DNA of 64,000 nucleotides from Tenodera sinensis (GCA_030765045.1 CM060966.1:63882786-63946785); one strand, 5' to 3'. Shown: positions 21,967 to 34,875, numbered from the stretch's first letter. The notes: generated by a model from the sequence alone, not told the origin. A program made the numbers and translations.

Positions 21967-22886
21967 GCTTTCTTTCTTCATATCTTTCTTTCCTTCTTTC
22001 TTTCCTTCTGTCCTTATTTTTCCCTTCTTTCTTTCTATATATTTTTCTTTCTTTCCATCCTTCTTGCTTTCTTTCCTTTTTTCTTTCGTTCTCTTTTTCT
22101 TTCCTTCTTTCTTTCTTTCTTTCTGTCTTTCTCTCTTTGTTTCGTTCTTTTTCTCTTTCCCTCTTTTTTTTGTTTATTACTTGCTTTCTTTCTTCCTTTC
22201 TTTACTTCTTTCTGTCTTTCTTTCTATCTTTCTTTCTTTCTCTCTTTCTGCTTTCTTTCTTTCTATCTTTCTTTCTTTCGTTCTTCCTTTGTTTCTTTCT
22301 TTTTTTATTTCTATCTTTCTTTCTTTGATTCTTCGTTTACTTCTTTCTTTCTTTCTATCCTTCTTTCTTTTTTCTTTCTTTCTTTCATTCTTTCTTTCTT
22401 TTTGTCTTTCTCTCTTCCTCTCTTCCTCCATTTCTCTTTTATTTCATTCTTTCTTTCCCTCTTTCTTTCTTTCTTCCTTTGTTTCTTTCTTTCTGTCTTT
22501 CTTTCCTCCTTTCTTACTTTCTTTCTTTCTTTCTTTCTTTCTGTCTTTCTTTCCTCCTTTTTCCTACCTTTCTTTCTTTCTTTCTTTCTATCTTTCGTTC
22601 TTTCTTTCCTTTTTTCTTTCTTTCTTTCGTTCGTTTATTCATTCATTCTTTGTTTCTTTCCTCTTTCTTTCTTTCTTTCTTTCTTTCATTCGTTTATTCA
22701 TTCATTCTTTCTTTCTTTCTCTCTTTCTTTCATTCTTTCTTTCTTGCTGTTTTTCTTTCTTTCTTTTCTTCTTCCTTTCTTTCCATCTTTCTTTCTTTCG
22801 TTCTTTCTTTCATTATTTATTTATTTATTTATTTAGTTGTTTCTTTCTTACTTACTAACCTACTTTCTTTCTCTCATTCTTTGTTT

Positions 22887-22923
22887 CATTCATTCATTCA
22901 TTCATTCATTCATTCATTCATTC
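22887..22923 (+). repeat. (CATT)n microsatellite, short allele
   Basis: About nine CATT units ending at TTCGTACAC. The paralogue at 34,074-34,123 has about twelve units, so the array length changed after the large duplication. Confidence 0.88.
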
Positions 22924-23187
22924 GTACACTTATTTATTCATTTATTCTTTCTTTGTTCCTCTTTCCTCTTATCCTTTCTTTCTCTCTTCCTCTCTTTGTT
23001 TCAATCTTTCTTTCTTTCTTTGCTTTTTCTTTGTTTACTTCAGTTTCTTTCTTTCTGACCTTCTATCCTCCATTCTTTCCCTCTTTCTTTCTTTCTATCT
23101 TTCATTCCTTCTTTCTTTCTTTCTTTCTTTCTGTCTTCCTTCCTTTCTTTCTATCTTTGTTTCCTTCTTTCTTTCTTTCTTTCTTGC

Positions 23188-23198
23188 TATTTTTCTTT
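23188..23198 (+). other. Empty retroposon target site
   Basis: TTCTTGC, a single TATTTTTCTTT, then CTTTTTTTGTCATTTATC and TTTCGACC. This matches the retroposon flanks with one extra T and a C-to-A change, and no insert. It is a second unoccupied paralogue. Confidence 0.78.
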
Positions 23199-23294
23199 CT
23201 TTTTTTGTCATTTATCTCTTTCTTTCGACCTTTCTTTCTTGTTTTCTTTCTTTCTTTCTTACTTTATTTCTTCCTTTCTTTCTTTCCTTCTATC

Positions 23295-23336
<42 letters not shown>

Positions 23337-23413
23337 CCTCTCTTTCTTTCTTTCTTTCTCTCTTGTCTTCTTTCTTTCTATCTTTCTTTCGATCTTTCTT
23401 TCTTTCTTTCATC

Positions 23414-23451
<38 letters not shown>

Positions 23452-25625
23452 ATCTATGTTTCGTTCCTTCTTTCTTCCTTTGTTTCTTTCTTTCTTCCTT
23501 TCTGTCTTTCTTTCTTCCTTCCTTTCTTTCTTTCTATCTTTCTTTCTTTCTTTCTTACTTTCTCATTTCTTTCTTTCTTACTTTATTTCTTCCTTTCTTT
23601 CTTTCCTTCTATCTTTCTTTCTATTTTTCTTTCTTCCTTTCTTTCTTTCTTTCTTTCTTTCATGCATTCATTCATTCTTTCTTTCTTTCTTACTTTCTGT
23701 CTTTCTTTCTTTCTTTCGATCTTTATTCCTTTCTTTCTTTTCTTAAATCTTTCCTTCTTTTTTTTCTTTCTATTTCATTACTTCTTTCTTTCTTCCCTCC
23801 TTTATTTCTTTCTTTCAATCTTTCTTTATTTCTTTCTCTCTTTATTTATTTCTCTCCCTCTCTCTTCCTTTCTTTCTATCTTTCTTAACTTCTTTCTTTT
23901 TTCCTTGTTTCTATCTTTCTTTTTTCTTTCTTTCTATCTTTCTTTCTTCCTTCCTTTCTTTCTTTCTTCCTTTGTTTCTTTCTTACTTTCTTTCTTTCTT
24001 TCTTTCTTTCTGTCTTTCAATCTTCCTCTCTTCCTCTGTTTCTCTCTTTCTTACATTCTTTCTTTCTTTATCTCTTCCTTTCTTTCTTACTTGCTTTCTT
24101 TCTTTCTTTCCTTCCTTCCCTCTTTCTTTCTTTCTTTACATCTTCCTTTCTTTCTTTCTTTCTTCGTTTCTTTCTTTCTATTTTTCTTAGTTTCTTTCTT
24201 TCTTTCTCTCTATCCTTCTTTCTTTCCTTCTGTCTTCCTTGTTTGTAATTTTTGTTTCCCTCTTTCCTTCTTCCCTTCTTTCCTTCTTTCTTTCATTCTT
24301 TCTATCTTTCTTTTTTCTTATTTCATTGATTCTTTCTTTCTTTCTTTCTGTCTTTCTCACTTCCTCTCTTCCTCCCTTTCTCTCCGTCTCTCATTCTTTC
24401 TTTCCCTCTTTCTTTCTTTCTTACTTACTTTCTTTCTCTCTTTCTTTCTATGTTTTGTTCTTTCTTTCTTTCCTTCTTTCTTTCTTTGTTTCTTTCTTTC
24501 TTTCTGTCTTTCTTTCTTCTTTTGTTCCTTTCTTTCTTTCTTTCTTTCCTTCTTCCTTTCTGTCTTTCTTTCTTCCTTTCTTCCTTCCTCTCTTTCTTTC
24601 TTTCTTTCTTTCTATCTTTCTCTCTTCCTTTCCTTCTTTCTTTCTCACTTTCCTTCGTTCTTTCGTTCTTTCTTTCTTTCTTTCTTTCTATCTTTCATTC
24701 CTTCTTTCTTTCTATCTTTCTTCCTTCCTTCCTTTCTTTCCTTCTTTGTTTCTTTCTTGCTATTTTTCTTTCTTTTCTCATTTCTTTTTTTCTTTCTTTC
24801 TTTCTTTCTTTCTTACTTTCCTTCTTCCTTTCTTTCTTTCTTCCTTTCTGTTTCTTTCTTTATTTCTTTATTTCTGTCTTTCTTTCTTTCTATCTTTCTT
24901 TCCTTCTTTCTTTCTTTTTTTCTTTCTTTCCTTCTTTCTTCCTTACTTCCTTTCTTTCTTTTGTGTGTTTCCTTCTTTCTTTCTTTCTTTCTTTCTTTCT
25001 TTCAATCTTTCTTTCTTTCTTTCTATCTATCTTTGTTTCTTTCTATCTATCTTTCTTTACTTCTATTTTTCTTTCTGTCTTTCTTTCTTTCTTTCTTTCT
25101 TTCTGTCTTTCTCTCTTCCTCTCTTCTTCTCTTTCTTTCTTACTTGCTTTCTTTCTTTCATTCTTTCTTTCTTTCTCTGTTTCTATCTTTCTTTCTGTCT
25201 TTCTTCGTTTGTGGCTTTCTTCTCTCTGTCTCCCTTTCTTTCCCTGTTTCTTACTTCATTTCGTACTTTCTTTCTTTCTTTCTTTCCTTCTTTCTTTCTT
25301 CCTATCTTTCTTACTTTCTTTCTTTCTTTCAATCTATCTTTCCTTCTTTCTTTCCTTCTTCCTTTCTATCCTTCTCTCTTTCTTTCTTCCTTTTTTTCTG
25401 TTTTTGTTTGTTTGTTTCTTTCTTTCTTTTTTTGTTTCTTTGTGTCTTTCTTTCTATCTTTCTTTCCTTCTTTCTTTCTTTCTTTCTTTCATTCATTCAT
25501 TCGTTCTTTCTTTATTTCTTTTATCCTTTCTCACTTTCCTTCTTCCTTTCTTTCTGTCTTTGTTTGTTTGTTTCTTTCTTTCTATATGTCTTTCCTTCTT
25601 TCTTTCATTCTTTCTTTCTTTCCCG

Positions 25626-25671
<46 letters not shown>

Positions 25672-26470
25672 GTCTTTCTATCTTTCTTTCTTTCTTTCTT
25701 TCTTTTATATGTTTCTTTCTATCTTTCTTTCCTTCTTTCTTCCTTACTTTCATACTTTCTTTCTTTCTTTCTTTGTTTCTTTCTTTCTGTCTGTCTCTCT
25801 TCCTCTCTTCTTTTTTTTCTTTCTTACTTGCTTTCTTTCATTCTTTCTTTCTTTCTCTCTTTCTATCTTTCTCCCTTTCTGTGTTTCTTCATTTGTGCCT
25901 TACTTTCTCTCTCTCTCCCTTTATTTCCTTCTATTTGTGTTCATTTCTTTCTTTCTTTCTTTCTTCGTGTCTTTCTTACTTTCTTTCTATCTATCTTTCT
26001 TTCTTTCTTTACTTCTTTCTTTCTGTCTTTCTTTACTTCCTTTCTTTCTGTCTTTCTTTGTTTGTTTGTTTCTTTCTTTCTTTGTTTCTTTCATTCTTTC
26101 CTTCTTTCTTTCTATCTTTCTTTCATTCATTCCTTCTTTCCTTCTTTCTTTCTTTCATTCATCCTTTCTCTCTTTCATTCTTCCTTTCTTTCTGTTTCTT
26201 TGTTTATTTCTTTCTTTCTATTCGTCCTTCTTTCTTTCTTTCATTCTTTCTTTCCCGCTTTCTTTCTTTCTTTCTATCTTTTTTACTTCTTTCTTTCTTT
26301 CTTTCTACCTTTCTTTCTTTCTTTGTTTCTTTCTTGCTATCTTTCTATCTTTCTTTTCTTATTACTTCCTTTTGTTCTTTCTTTCCTTCTTTCTTTCTTT
26401 CTTTCCTTATTTCTTGCTTACTTCCTTTCTTTCTATTGTGTGTTTCCTTCTTTCTTTCTTTCTTTCTTTC
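23199..26470 (+). repeat. Distal part of large copy 1, paralogous to 34,399-~37,680
   Basis: The two segments run in register at offset 11,200-11,228. Shared marks: GTTTGTAATTTTTG (24,241 and 35,457), TTTCGTACTTTC (about 25,260 and 36,480), CCCGC (25,622 and 36,842; 26,254 and 37,482) and CTATTGTGTGTTTCC (about 26,432 and 37,660). The near-identity by eye fits one recent event together with the retroposon copies. Confidence 0.8.
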
Positions 26471-27646
26471 TTTCAGTCTTCCTATCTTCCTCTGTTTCTC
26501 CCTTTCTTTCATTCTTTCTTTCTTTACCTCTTTCTTTCTTTCCTACTTGCTTTCTTTCTTTCCTTCTTTCTTTCTTTATTTCTTTCTTTATATCTTCCTT
26601 TCTTTCTCTCTATTCTTCTTTGTTTCCTTCTGTCTTCCTTTTTTGTAATTTTTGTTTGCCTCTTTCCTTCTTCCTTTCTTTTCTTCTTTCTTTCATTCTT
26701 TCTTTCTTTCTTTTTTCTTCTTTCATTCATTCTTTCTTTCTTTCTGTCTTTCTCACTTCCTCTCTGCCTCCCTTTCTCTCTCTCATTCTCTCTTTCCCTC
26801 TTTCTTACTTTCTTACTTTCTTTCTCTCTTTCTTTCTTTCTATGTTTTGTTCTTTCTTTCCTTCTTTCTTCCTTTGTTTCTTTCTTTCTTTCATTCTTTG
26901 TTTCTGTCTTTCTCTCTTCCTCTCTTCCTCTATTTCTCTTTTATTTCATTCTTTCTTTCCCTCTTTCTTTCTTTCTTCCTTTGTGCCTTTCTTTCTGTCT
27001 TTCTTTCTGTCTTTCTTTCCTCCTTTCATCCTTTCTTTCTTTCTTTCTTTCTTTCTTTCTGTCTTTCTTTCTTCCTTTCTTCCTTCCTTTCTTTCTTTCT
27101 TTATTTCTTCCTTTCTTTCTTTCTTTCTTTCTATCTTTCGTTCTTTCTTTCTTTCCTCTTTCTTTCTTTCTTTCTTTCATTCGTTTATTCATTCATTCTT
27201 TCTTTCTTTCTCTCTTTCTTTCTTTCATTCTTTCTTTCTTGCTGTTTTTCCTTCTTTCTTTTCTTCTTCCTTTCTTTCCTTCTTCCTTTCTTTCCTTCTT
27301 TCTTTCTTTCGTTCTTTCTTTAATTATTTATTTATTTATTTAGTTCTTTCTTTCTTACTTACTAACCTACTTTCTTTCTCTCATTCTTTGTTTCATACAT
27401 TCATTCGTACACTTATTTATTCATTTATTCTTTCTTTGTTCCTCTCTTCCTCTTTTCCTTTCTTTCTCTCTTCCTCTCTTTCTTTCAATCTTTCTTTCTT
27501 TCTTTGTTTCTTTGCTTTTTCTTTGTTTACTTCATACTTTCTTTCTTTCTGACTTTCTATCCTTCATTCTTTCCCTCTTTCTTTCTGTCTTCCTTCCTTT
27601 CTTTCTATCTTTGTTTCCTTCTTTCTTTCTTTCTTTCTTTGCTTGC

Positions 27647-27657
27647 TATTTTTCTTT
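27647..27657 (+). repeat. Target-site duplication, left (copy 2)
   Basis: TATTTTTCTTT, identical to the repeat at 27,861-27,871 and to the pair around copy 1. Confidence 0.85.
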
Positions 27658-27860
27658 TTTTTTTATATTTATTTATTATTTGAAGTCGCTTCAACATAAA
27701 AGTCATATCGCGACTAAACATTGAGGAAAAAAAAAAAAAGGAGGAAACATATCATGAAGTTTACAATGAGTTTAAATATTAAGTTTGCATGCTTTGATGA
27801 ACTTGATTATTTTCTTATGATACTGTTGATCACCCAAAGCTAGCTGAAGGTTCTCAGGAA
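27658..27860 (-). mobile_element. Short A-tailed retroposon insertion, copy 2
   Basis: Base for base the same as the first copy except for two homopolymers: the terminal T run is one shorter (10 against 11) and the internal A run on + is 13 rather than 14. It shares the same target duplication and flanks, so it arose by duplication of the host repeat and not by a second insertion. It is not visibly coding. Confidence 0.82.
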
Positions 27861-27871
27861 TATTTTTCTTT
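27861..27871 (+). repeat. Target-site duplication, right (copy 2)
   Basis: TATTTTTCTTT followed by CTTTTTTGTCATTTCTC, as in copy 1 and at the empty site near 2,441. Confidence 0.85.
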
Positions 27872-28670
27872 CTTTTTTGTCATTTCTCTCTTTCTTTCGA
27901 CCTTTCTTTCTTGTTTTCCTTCTTTCTTTCTTACTTTATTTCTTCCTTTCTTTCTTTCCTTCTATCTTTCTTTCTGTCTTTCTTTCTTTCTTTCTCACTT
28001 TCTTTTTTCTTTCTTTCTTTCTTTCTTTCTATTTTCGTTCTTTCTTTCTTCCTTTGATTCTTTCTTTCTTCCTTTCTGTCTTTGTTTCTTCCTTCCTTTC
28101 TTTCTTACTTTCTCATTTCTTTCTTTCTTACTTTCTTTCTTGTTTTCTTTCTTTCCTTCTATCTTTCTTTGTATCTTTCTTTCTTGCTTTCTTTCTTCCC
28201 TTCTTTCTTTCTTTCTTTCTTTCTTTCATTCATTCATTCATTCATTCATTCTTTCTTACTTACTTTCTTTCTTTCGACCTTTATTCCTTTCTTTCTTTCT
28301 TCCTTTCCTTAAATCTTTCTTTCTTTTTTTCTTTCTATTTCATTACTTCTTTCTTTTTTCCCTCCTTTATTTCTTTCTTTCATTCTTTCTTTATTTCTTT
28401 CTCTCTTTATTTATTTCTCTCCGTCTCCCTTTCTTTCTATCTTTCTTAACTTCTTTCTTTTTTCCTTGTTTCTTTCTTTCTTTCTATCTTTCTTTCTATC
28501 TTTCTTTCTTCCTTCCTTCCTTTCTTTCTTTCTTTCTTTGTTTCTTTCTTACTTTCTTTCTTTCTTTCTGTCTTTCAGTCTTCCTCTCTTCCTCTGTTTC
28601 GCTCTTTCTTTCATTCTTTCTTTCTTTCCCTCTTTCTTTCTTACTTGCTTTCATTCTTTCTTTCCTTCCT

Positions 28671-28706
<36 letters not shown>

Positions 28707-30066
28707 TATATCTTCCTTTCTTTCTTTCTTTCTCTCTATCCTTCTTTCTTTCCTTCTGTCTTCCTTTTTTGTAATTTTTGTTTCCCTCTTTCCTTCTTCC
28801 TTTCTTTCCTTCTTTCTTTCATTCTTTCTTTCTTTCTTTTTTCTTCTTTCATTCATTCTTTCTTTCTTTCTGTCTTTCTCACTTCCTCTCTTCCTCCCTT
28901 TCTCTCTCTCTCATTCTCTCTTTCCCTCTTTCTTTCTTTCTTACTTACTTTCTTTCTCTCTTTCTTTCTTTCTATGTTTTGTTCTTTCTTTCTTTCCTTC
29001 TTTCTTCCTTTGTTTCTTTCTTTCTTTCTTTCTTTCTGTCTTTATTTCTTCTTTTCTTCCTTTCTTTCTTTCTTTCCTTTTCCTTTCTGTCTTTCTTTCT
29101 TCCTTTCTTCCTTCCTTTCTTTCTTTCTATCTTTCTCTCTTTCTTTCCTTCTTTCTTTCTATCTTTCTCTCTTTCTTTCGTTCTTTCGTTCTTCCTTTCT
29201 TTCTTTCTATCTTTCATTCCTTCTTTCTTTCCATCTTTCTTCCTTCCTTTCTTTCTTTCTTTCTTTGTTTCTTTCTTGCTATTTTTCTTTCGTTCTTTTC
29301 TCATTTCTTTCTTTCTTTCTTTTTTCTTTCTTTCTTTCTTACTTTCCTTCATCCTTTCTCTCTTTCTTCCTTTTTATTTCTTTCTTTATTTCTTTATTTG
29401 TGTCTTTCTTTCTTTCTATCTTTCTTTCCTTCTTTCTTTCTTTCTTTCTTTCTTCCTTTCTTCCCTCCTTCCTTTCTTTGTTTCTATTTTTCTTTCTTTC
29501 CTTTTTCCTTTCCTTCCTTCTTTCTTTCTTTCTCTATTTATTTATTTATTTCTTTAGTTTTTCTTTCTTACTTACCTACCTACTTCCTTTCTTTCATTCT
29601 TTCTTTCATTCATTCATTCGTAAAATTGTTTATTCATTCATTCTTTCTTTCTTCCTCTCTTCCTCTATTCCTTTCTTTCTCTCTTCCTCTCTTTCTTTCA
29701 TTCTTTCTTTAATTTTTCTTTGTTTACTTCATTCTTTCTTTCTTACTTTCTATCCTTATTCTTTCTTTCTTTCTATCCTTCATTCCTTCTTTCTTTCTTT
29801 CTTTCCTTCTTTCTTTCTTTCTTGCTATTTTTCTTTCTTTCCTTTCTCATTTCTTTCTTTCTTTCGATCTTTCTTTCTTTCTTTTTTCTTCCTTTCCTTC
29901 TATCTTTCTGTCTTTCTTTCTTACTTTCTTTTTTCTTTCTTTCATTCTTTGTTTCTTTATTTCTTTCTTTCTTTCTATCTTTCGCTATTTCATTCTTTCT
30001 TTCTTCCTTTGTTTCTTTCTTTGTTCCTTTCTGTCTCTCTTTTCTTCCTTTCTTTCTTTCTTTCTC

Positions 30067-30097
<31 letters not shown>

Positions 30098-30410
30098 GTC
30101 TTCCTTTCTTTCTATCTTTCTTTGTATCTTTCTTTCTATCTTTCTTTCTTCGTTCCTTCCTTCGTTTCTTTCTCTCTTTCTTTCTTTGGTTCATTCTTTC
30201 CATCTTTCTTTCCTTCTTTGTTTGTTTGTTTGTTGGTTTTTTTGTTTGTTTCTTTCTTCCTTTCTTTATTTCTTTCTTACTCTCTTTCTTTCTTTCTTTC
30301 TTTCTTTCTGTCTTTCAATCTTCCTCTCTTCCCCTGTTTCTCTCTTTCCTTCATTCTTTCTTTCTTTCTTTCCTTCCTTCTTTCTTTGTTTCTTTATATC
30401 TTTCTTTCTG

Positions 30411-30441
<31 letters not shown>

Positions 30442-30766
30442 GTCTTTCTCTCTTCCTCTCTTCTTCTCTCTCTCTCTTTCTTACTTGCCTTCTTTCATTC
30501 TTTCTTTCTCACTTTCTATCTTTCTTTCTTTCTGTCTTTCTTCCTTTGTACCTTTCTTTCTCTCTGTCTCCCTTTCTTTCCTTCTTTCTTTCTTCATTTC
30601 TTTCTTTCTATCTCTCTTTCTTTCTTTCTTCCTACCTTTCTTACTTTGTTTCTTTCTTTCTGTCTATCTTTACTTCTTTCTCTCCTTCTTTCTTTCTATC
30701 CTTCTCTCCTTCTTTCTTCCTTTCTTTCTGTCTTTCTTTGTGTGTTTCTATCTATCTTTCTTTCCT

Positions 30767-30798
<32 letters not shown>

Positions 30799-31355
30799 TG
30801 TTTTTTTCTTTCATTTATTCATTCTTTCTTTCTTTGTTTCTTTCTTTTATTCTTTCTCTCTTTCCTTCTTACTTTCTTTCTGTCTTTGTTTATTTGTTTG
30901 TTTTTTCTTTCTTTGTTTATTTCTTTCTATATGTCTTTCCTTCTTCCTTTCTTTCGTTCTTTCTTTCGTTCTTTTTTCTTTCTTTCTTGCTTTCTTTCTT
31001 TCTTCTTTTCTCTCTTTCCTTCTTCCTTTCTCTCTGACTTTCTTTGTTTGTTTCTTTCTTTCTTTCTTTCTTTCTATATTTCTTTCCTTCTTTCTTTCTT
31101 TCTTTCTTTCTTTCTCTCTTTCTTTCTTCCTTTCTTTCTGTCTTTCTTTGTTTCTTTAATTTTTGTTTCTTTCTTTCTATCTTTCTTTCCTTTTTTCTTT
31201 CTTTCGTTCTTGCATTCCTTCTCTCTTTCTTTCTTCCTTTCTCTCTTCCCTTCTTCCGTTCTTTCTGTCTTTCTTTCTTTCTTTCTTTCTTTGTTTCTTT
31301 CTTTCTTGATATATTTCTTTCCTTCTTTCGTTCTTTCATTCTTTCTTTCTTTCCC

Positions 31356-31386
<31 letters not shown>

Positions 31387-31403
31387 ATCTTTCTTACTTT
31401 TTT

Positions 31404-31443
<40 letters not shown>

Positions 31444-31849
31444 GCTTTCTTTCTTCATATCTTTCTTTCCTTCTTTCTTTCCTTCTGTCCTTATTTTTCC
31501 CTTCTTTCTTTCTATATATTTTTCTTTCTTTCCATCCTTCTTGCTTTCTTTCCTTTTTTCTTTCGTTCTCTTTTTCTTTCCTTCTTTCTTTCTTTCTTTC
31601 TTTCTGTCTTTCTCTCTTTGTTTCGTTCTTTTTCTCTTTCCCTCTTTTTTTTGTTTATTACTTGCTTTCTTTCTTCCTTTCTTTACTTCTTTCTGTCTTT
31701 CTTTCTATCTTTCTTTCTTTCTCTCTTTCTGCTTTCTTTCTTTCTATCTTTCTTTCTTTCGTTCTTCCTTTGTTTCTTTCTTTTTTTATTTCTATCTTTC
31801 TTTCTTTGATTCTTCGTTTACTTCTTTCTTTCTTTCTATCCTTCTTTCT

Positions 31850-33565
31850 TTGTTTCTTTCTTTCTTTCCTTCCTTCTTTTTTGTTGCTATTTTTGTTTCT
31901 TTCTTTCCTTCTTTCTTTCTTTCGTTCTTTCTTTCGTTCTTTTTTTCTTTGTTTGTTTCTTTCCTTCTTTCTGTCGTTGTCTCTTCCTCTCTTCCTCTCT
32001 TTATCTCTTTCGTTCGTTCTTTCTCTCTTCCCTACTTTCTTTCCTTCTTAGTTGCATTCTTTCTTTCTACCTTTCTTTCTTTCTTCCTTTCTTTCTTCCT
32101 TTGTTTCTTTCTTCCTTCCTTTCTTTCTTTCTTCCATCCTCTTTTCTTTCCTTCCTTCTTTCTTTCTTTCCTTCTTATTTTCTTTCTTCCGTTCCTTCTG
32201 TCTTTCTTTCTATCTTTCTTTCTTTCATTCTTCCTTTCTTTCTTTCTCTCTTTCTTTCTGCCTTTCTTTCTGTGTTTCTTTGTTTCATTCCTTCTTTCTT
32301 TGTTTCTTTCTATCTTTCTTTCCTTCTTTCTTTCTTTCTTTATTTCGTTCTTTCTATCTTTCTTGCTTTCATTCTTCGTTCCTTTTTTTCTTTCTTTCCT
32401 TCTTTCTTTCTTACTTCCTTTCTTTCTTTTGTGTGTCTGTTTCTTTCTTTCTTTGTTTCTTTCTTTCTTCCTTTCTTTCTTTATATATCTGTTAGTTTCT
32501 TTCTTTCTTTCTTTCTTTCGTTCTTTCTTTCTCTCCTTGTTTCTATCTTTCTTTGCTTCTTTCTTCCTTAGTTTCTTTCTTTCTATCTTTCTTTCTGCCT
32601 TTCTTTCTTTATTTCTTTCTTTCTGTCTTTCTCTCTTCCTCTCTTCTTCTCTTTCTCTCTTTCTTACTTGCTTTCTTTCATTCTTTCTTTGTCTCTTTCT
32701 ATCTTTCTTTCTTTCTGTCTTTATTCCTCAGTACCTTTCTTTCTCTCTGTCTCCCTTTCTTTCCTTCTTTCTTTCTTCATTTCTTTCTTTCTCTCTTTCA
32801 TTCTTTCTTCCTATCTTTGTTACTTTCTTTCTTTCTTTCTTTCTATCTATCTTTCCTTCTTTCTTTCCTTCTTTCCTTCTATCCTTCTCTCCTTCTCTCC
32901 TTCTTTCTTGCTTTCTTTCTGTCTTTCTTTGTTTGTTCCTTTCCTTCTTTCTTTCTTTGTTTCTTCCTTTGTTTCTTTTATTCATTCATTCTTTCTTGCT
33001 TTGTTTCATTTTTATTCTTTCTCTCTTTCCTTCTTCCTTTCTTTCTGTCTTTGTTTGTTTGTTTTTTCTTTGTTTGTTTCTTTCTTTCTATATGTCTTTC
33101 CTTCTTTCTTTCATTCTTTCTTTCTTTCTTTCCCGCTTTCTTTCTTTCTTTCTTTCTTTCTTTCTATCTTTCTATCTTTTTTACTTCTTTCTTTCTTCCT
33201 TTCTTTCTTTCACTCCTTCCTTCTTTCTTTCTTGCTATTTTTCTTTCTTTCTTTCCTTCTTCCTTTCTTTCGTTCTTTCTTTCGTTCTTTTTTTCTTTCT
33301 TGCTTTCTTCCTTTCTCTCTTTCCTTCTTCCTTTCTCTCTAACTTTCTTTGTTTCTATCTTTGTTTCTTTCTTTCTTTCTATATTTCTTTCCTTCTTTCT
33401 TTCTTTCTCTCTTTCTTTCTTCCTTTCTTCCTTTCTTTCTGTCTTTATTTCTATCATTCTTTCTTTCTTTCCTTCTTTCTTCCTTTTTTGCAATTATTGT
33501 TTCCTTCTTTTCTTCTTCCTACCTTTCTTTCTTTCTCATTTTCGTTCTTTCTTTCTTTCTTTTTT
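31850..33565 (+). repeat. ~1.7-kb segment present only in large copy 2
   Basis: Copy 1 passes directly from the TTTGATTCTTCGTTTACTTC mark (about 22,326) to the TTTTTGTCTTTCTC mark (about 22,410); copy 2 has ~1.7 kb between the equivalents (31,806 and 33,592). The extra sequence is not foreign. Its first part resembles 15,280-15,900 (CTCTTTATCTC, TTTCGTTCGTTC, TTTGTGTGTCTG) and its second part resembles 12,150-13,450 (CCTTGTTTCTATC, CCCGC at 33,132). It is best read as an internal deletion in copy 1; an insertion by exchange in copy 2 is possible. Confidence 0.7.
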
Positions 33566-34073
33566 CTTTCTTTCTTTCATTCTTTCTTTCTTTTTGTCTT
33601 TCTCTCTTCCTCTCTTCCTCCATTTCTCTTTTATTTCATTCTTTCTTTCCCTCTTTCTTTCTTTCTTCCTTTGTTTCTTTCTTTCTGTCTTTCTTTCCTC
33701 CTTTCTTACTTTCTTTCTTTCTTTCTTTCTTTCTGTCTTTCTTTCCTCCTTTTTCCTACCTTTCTTTCTTTCTTTCTATCTTTCGTTCTTTCTTTCCTTT
33801 TTTCTTTCTTTCTTTCGTTCGTTTATTCATTCATTCTTTGTTTCTTTCCTCTTTCTTTCTTTCTTTCTTTCTTTCATTCGTTTATTCATTCATTCTTTCT
33901 TTCTTTCTCTCTTTCTTTCATTCTTTCTTTCTTGCTGTTTTTCTTTCTTTCTTTTCTTCTTCCTTTCTTTCCATCTTTCTTTCTTTCGTTCTTTCTTTCA
34001 TTATTTATTTATTTATTTATTTAGTTGTTTCTTTCTTACTTACTAACCTACTTTCTTTCTCTCATTCTTTGTT

Positions 34074-34123
34074 TCATTCATTCATTCATTCATTCATTCA
34101 TTCATTCATTCATTCATTCATTC
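34074..34123 (+). repeat. (CATT)n microsatellite, long allele
   Basis: About twelve CATT units ending at TTCGTACAC. It pairs with the shorter run at 22,887-22,923. Confidence 0.88.
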
Positions 34124-34387
34124 GTACACTTATTTATTCATTTATTCTTTCTTTGTTCCTCTTTCCTCTTATCCTTTCTTTCTCTCTTCCTCTCTTTGTT
34201 TCAATCTTTCTTTCTTTCTTTGCTTTTTCTTTGTTTACTTCAGTTTCTTTCTTTCTGACCTTCTATCCTCCATTCTTTCCCTCTTTCTTTCTTTCTATCT
34301 TTCATTCCTTCTTTCTTTCTTTCTTTCTTTCTGTCTTCCTTCCTTTCTTTCTATCTTTGTTTCCTTCTTTCTTTCTTTCTTTCTTGC

Positions 34388-34398
34388 TATTTTTCTTT
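34388..34398 (+). other. Empty retroposon target site
   Basis: Same flanks as at 23,188 (TTCTTGC before, CTTTTTTTGTCATTTATC after), offset exactly 11,200, with a single TATTTTTCTTT and no insert. Confidence 0.78.
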
Positions 34399-34494
34399 CT
34401 TTTTTTGTCATTTATCTCTTTCTTTCGACCTTTCTTTCTTGTTTTCTTTCTTTCTTTCTTACTTTATTTCTTCCTTTCTTTCTTTCCTTCTATC

Positions 34495-34536
<42 letters not shown>

Positions 34537-34613
34537 CCTCTCTTTCTTTCTTTCTTTCTCTCTTGTCTTCTTTCTTTCTATCTTTCTTTCGATCTTTCTT
34601 TCTTTCTTTCATC

Positions 34614-34659
<46 letters not shown>

Positions 34660-34844
34660 ATCTATGTTTCGTTCCTTCTTTCTTCCTTTGTTTCTTTCTT
34701 TCTTCCTTTCTGTCTTTCTTTCTTCCTTCCTTTCTTTCTTTCTATCTTTCTTTCTTTCTTTCTTACTTTCTCATTTCTTTCTTTCTTACTTTATTTCTTC
34801 CTTTCTTTCTTTCCTTCTATCTTTCTTTCTATTTTTCTTTCTTC

Positions 34845-34875
<31 letters not shown>

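Larger units (their letters stand above)
16896..26470 (+). repeat. Large tandem duplication, copy 1 (~9.58 kb)
   Basis: The mark CAGTCTTCCTATC at 16,899 recurs at 26,475. From there the two regions run in parallel: retroposon copy (18,086 and 27,658, offset about 9,571), TATTTATTTATTTC (about 19,955 and 29,538), GTTGG (about 20,650 and 30,230), TTTAATTTTTG (21,683 and 31,156, offset 9,473). Copy 1 lacks a ~1.7-kb stretch present in copy 2 at 31,850-33,565, which shifts the offset to 11,200 afterwards. The junction at 26,470 lies in a plain TTTC run, where unequal exchange or slippage would leave no scar. Confidence 0.85.
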
